From Monarcha castaneiventris obscurior (Eukaryota > Chordata > Aves > Passeriformes > Monarchidae), in assembly GCA_026261815.1 (NCBI GenBank), contig JAMPIT010000682.1, positions 754,001-818,000 of the forward strand: DNA of 64,000 bases, read 5' to 3'. Below, piece by piece: positions 62,431 to 64,000 of the stretch. Made by a program: the position numbers and the translations under genes. Each line of letters begins with the position of its first letter. Positions within the stretch are counted from its first letter, which is position 1. The notes under the pieces are model-generated. The model did no database searches, had not been told where the DNA came from, and saw only the letters and a list, made by a program, of their open reading frames with translations.

Positions 62431-64000
62431 AAAATAGAGACAGTTACCATTTGTATTCTCCTACTGTGCTGTTTATTGTGTCCTCTATAATTATTACAGG
62501 TGTTCATCCAAATAAGTATTTAAGTAGTACTGTCTTTCTTTTCCAAGAAATCTGGATGAAGTCCTAACAAATACGGTATTGTCATGTGGTAACTTACCTG
62601 TATTTGTATTACACTAATCCTAGCTTACAAGAAAAAAAGGTAATTGCAGCAACACTTTTGAAAGGCTGCCAGATAAATCCTATGATTAAGACACTTAGAA
62701 ATGAAATCCGTTTGCTGGCAGCCGGATGTGGTGCCGGAAAATCTCTTCCAGGGGGCCTTTCTTGTTCCGATCATGCCTTAGATGTGTCCATTTGTTTCCT
62801 CAGTATTTCACTGTCCTTGTTTTTATGGACCTGGTGGTAGCAAGACCGCCACCGCAATTATGCTAAAGTCCTAAAATGTTAGTGCGTTTAACATTCTCTG
62901 AAGATTGACATGCAAGATACATTTTGGATAACTTCTTCAAAGGGCTCCAGTTTTAATACTCTGTCACCAATGTATTTGCTTAGGATTGAGGAGCAGGGTA
63001 CATCTCATGTCCATCCAGAAATATAAGTTTTTGCAAGACGCTGTGCGGTTTTGGTTGCTGGAGGAAGAATGTTCAGCACCTGCTCCCTTCCCTGAGTGTG
63101 AGTTCCCGTGTCTAGTTGTAGGGTACTGGTTTATCTTTAAAGTCATGGTTGTCTTGGTACCCAAGAGACTGCCTTTCATCCTGTGCCCGTAGCAGTCCGG
63201 TTGAGACCAGCAAAGCCCCACAGGCTCTAGAAACCACTGCCAAGGTGTGCATGTGACACAGTGAGATTAAATGCAAAGACAGACCTTATAATTATGAACT
63301 TCAATTATCACATATCATTCAGAGCACTTATTGTCTGACTCATTCCTCTTTTTGCCCAGCATTTGAAAATTGCAGTGTGTACGTACATGTGTTAGGAAGA
63401 ACAAATTATTCAAAGGGAGATGGAATTCATTATTTTAAAGTGCTGTAGTTATAGGCAGATACCTCAAGAATGATTCGAGAATATAGATAAACTTATTGCA
63501 ACAGTTCTGGAAATAAGCCAACAAACAGGCCTTTTGTGCAGTCTAATGTATCTTCAAAGCAAAATTATACTCTTTGTGTTTTGGGGTTTTTTTGTTATGT
63601 TTCTAGTTTTAGTGATTTCTACATGTCTCAGTCTCTAAGGAATTTTATCGTAAATTAAGCTGCAGGCTATCACTGAAGTGCTGCTGAAATGTAAAGTGGG
63701 CAGCCTGAACACTCAGTAACTTCAGTCCAGACTACAAAGGACTAATTTTGATTCCAAACCGAGCGGCCGAGCTGCTCAGGACAGAGTTCATACAGTCTCT
63801 CTCACCAGAGATCCTCCTATTTCATGTCTCTGTGAGCTAGGAACCTGTTCTGATAGTTTCTTTCTGACACCACTGTGTGAGCAAAGTGCATTTTGCATGA
63901 TTCAGTTCCCTCATCAGGTCATCTCTTTGCTCTCTAGAGCTACAGGTAAGAAGTTGTCTCAGACATAAAACTTCTGGAGATTGTAGTTTGTATGTAGTCA

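Larger units (their letters stand above)
59361..64000. other. Intergenic DNA upstream of SLC12A2
   Basis: AT-rich sequence with no supported gene. It contains a CR1 tail (60758-60829), a possible decayed retrocopy (61370-62230), T-rich patches at 62080-62100 and a pyrimidine tract at 62361-62430. No conserved exon was recognised from 62600 to 64000. Confidence 0.6.

Overview
This is vertebrate nuclear DNA, most probably from a bird: a spliced gene, a CpG-island promoter, many 5'-truncated CR1 LINE fragments (the main avian interspersed repeat), one solo LTR of an avian endogenous-retrovirus type, and short introns. The species cannot be fixed from the sequence alone. No bacterial or phage genes, operons, CRISPR arrays, tRNA or rRNA genes were seen.

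The window holds one protein-coding gene, complete, on the minus strand: SLC12A2, the Na-K-2Cl cotransporter NKCC1. I placed 27 coding exons between 57854 (ATG) and 6218 (stop). They sum to 3399 bases, 1132 residues plus stop, and every exon junction keeps the reading frame. All junctions are GT-AG except the donor of exon 21, which is GC. The order on the minus strand is: CpG-island promoter and exon 1 (N-terminal regulatory domain), a 15.8 kb intron 1, exons 2-14 (membrane domain), exons 15-27 (cytoplasmic C-terminal domain), then a 3'UTR of about 1.2 or 2.9 kb depending on which of two poly(A) signals is used.

Region by region: 1-3270 is intergenic with no gene recognised (in human the next gene on this side is FBN2; no part of it was seen). 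3275-6217 is the 3'UTR. 6218-41565 carries exons 27 to 2 with CR1 fragments in introns 5, 10, 11, 15 and 16. 41566-57353 is intron 1, with a solo LTR and low-complexity A/C tracts. 57190-58520 is the CpG island. 58355-59360 is a degenerate tandem array of roughly 20 bp units split by a CR1 insertion. 59360-64000 is upstream intergenic DNA with a CR1 tail and one stretch that may be a decayed retrocopy of an unidentified gene.

I found no convincing new biological system. The most useful leads concern NKCC1 isoform control: cassette exon 21 (48 bp, carrying a dileucine) uses a non-canonical GC donor and is preceded by a CU-rich tract just inside intron 20; the exon 25 donor is also very weak. 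The promoter-proximal minisatellite and the poly(A) site architecture are also worth checking.
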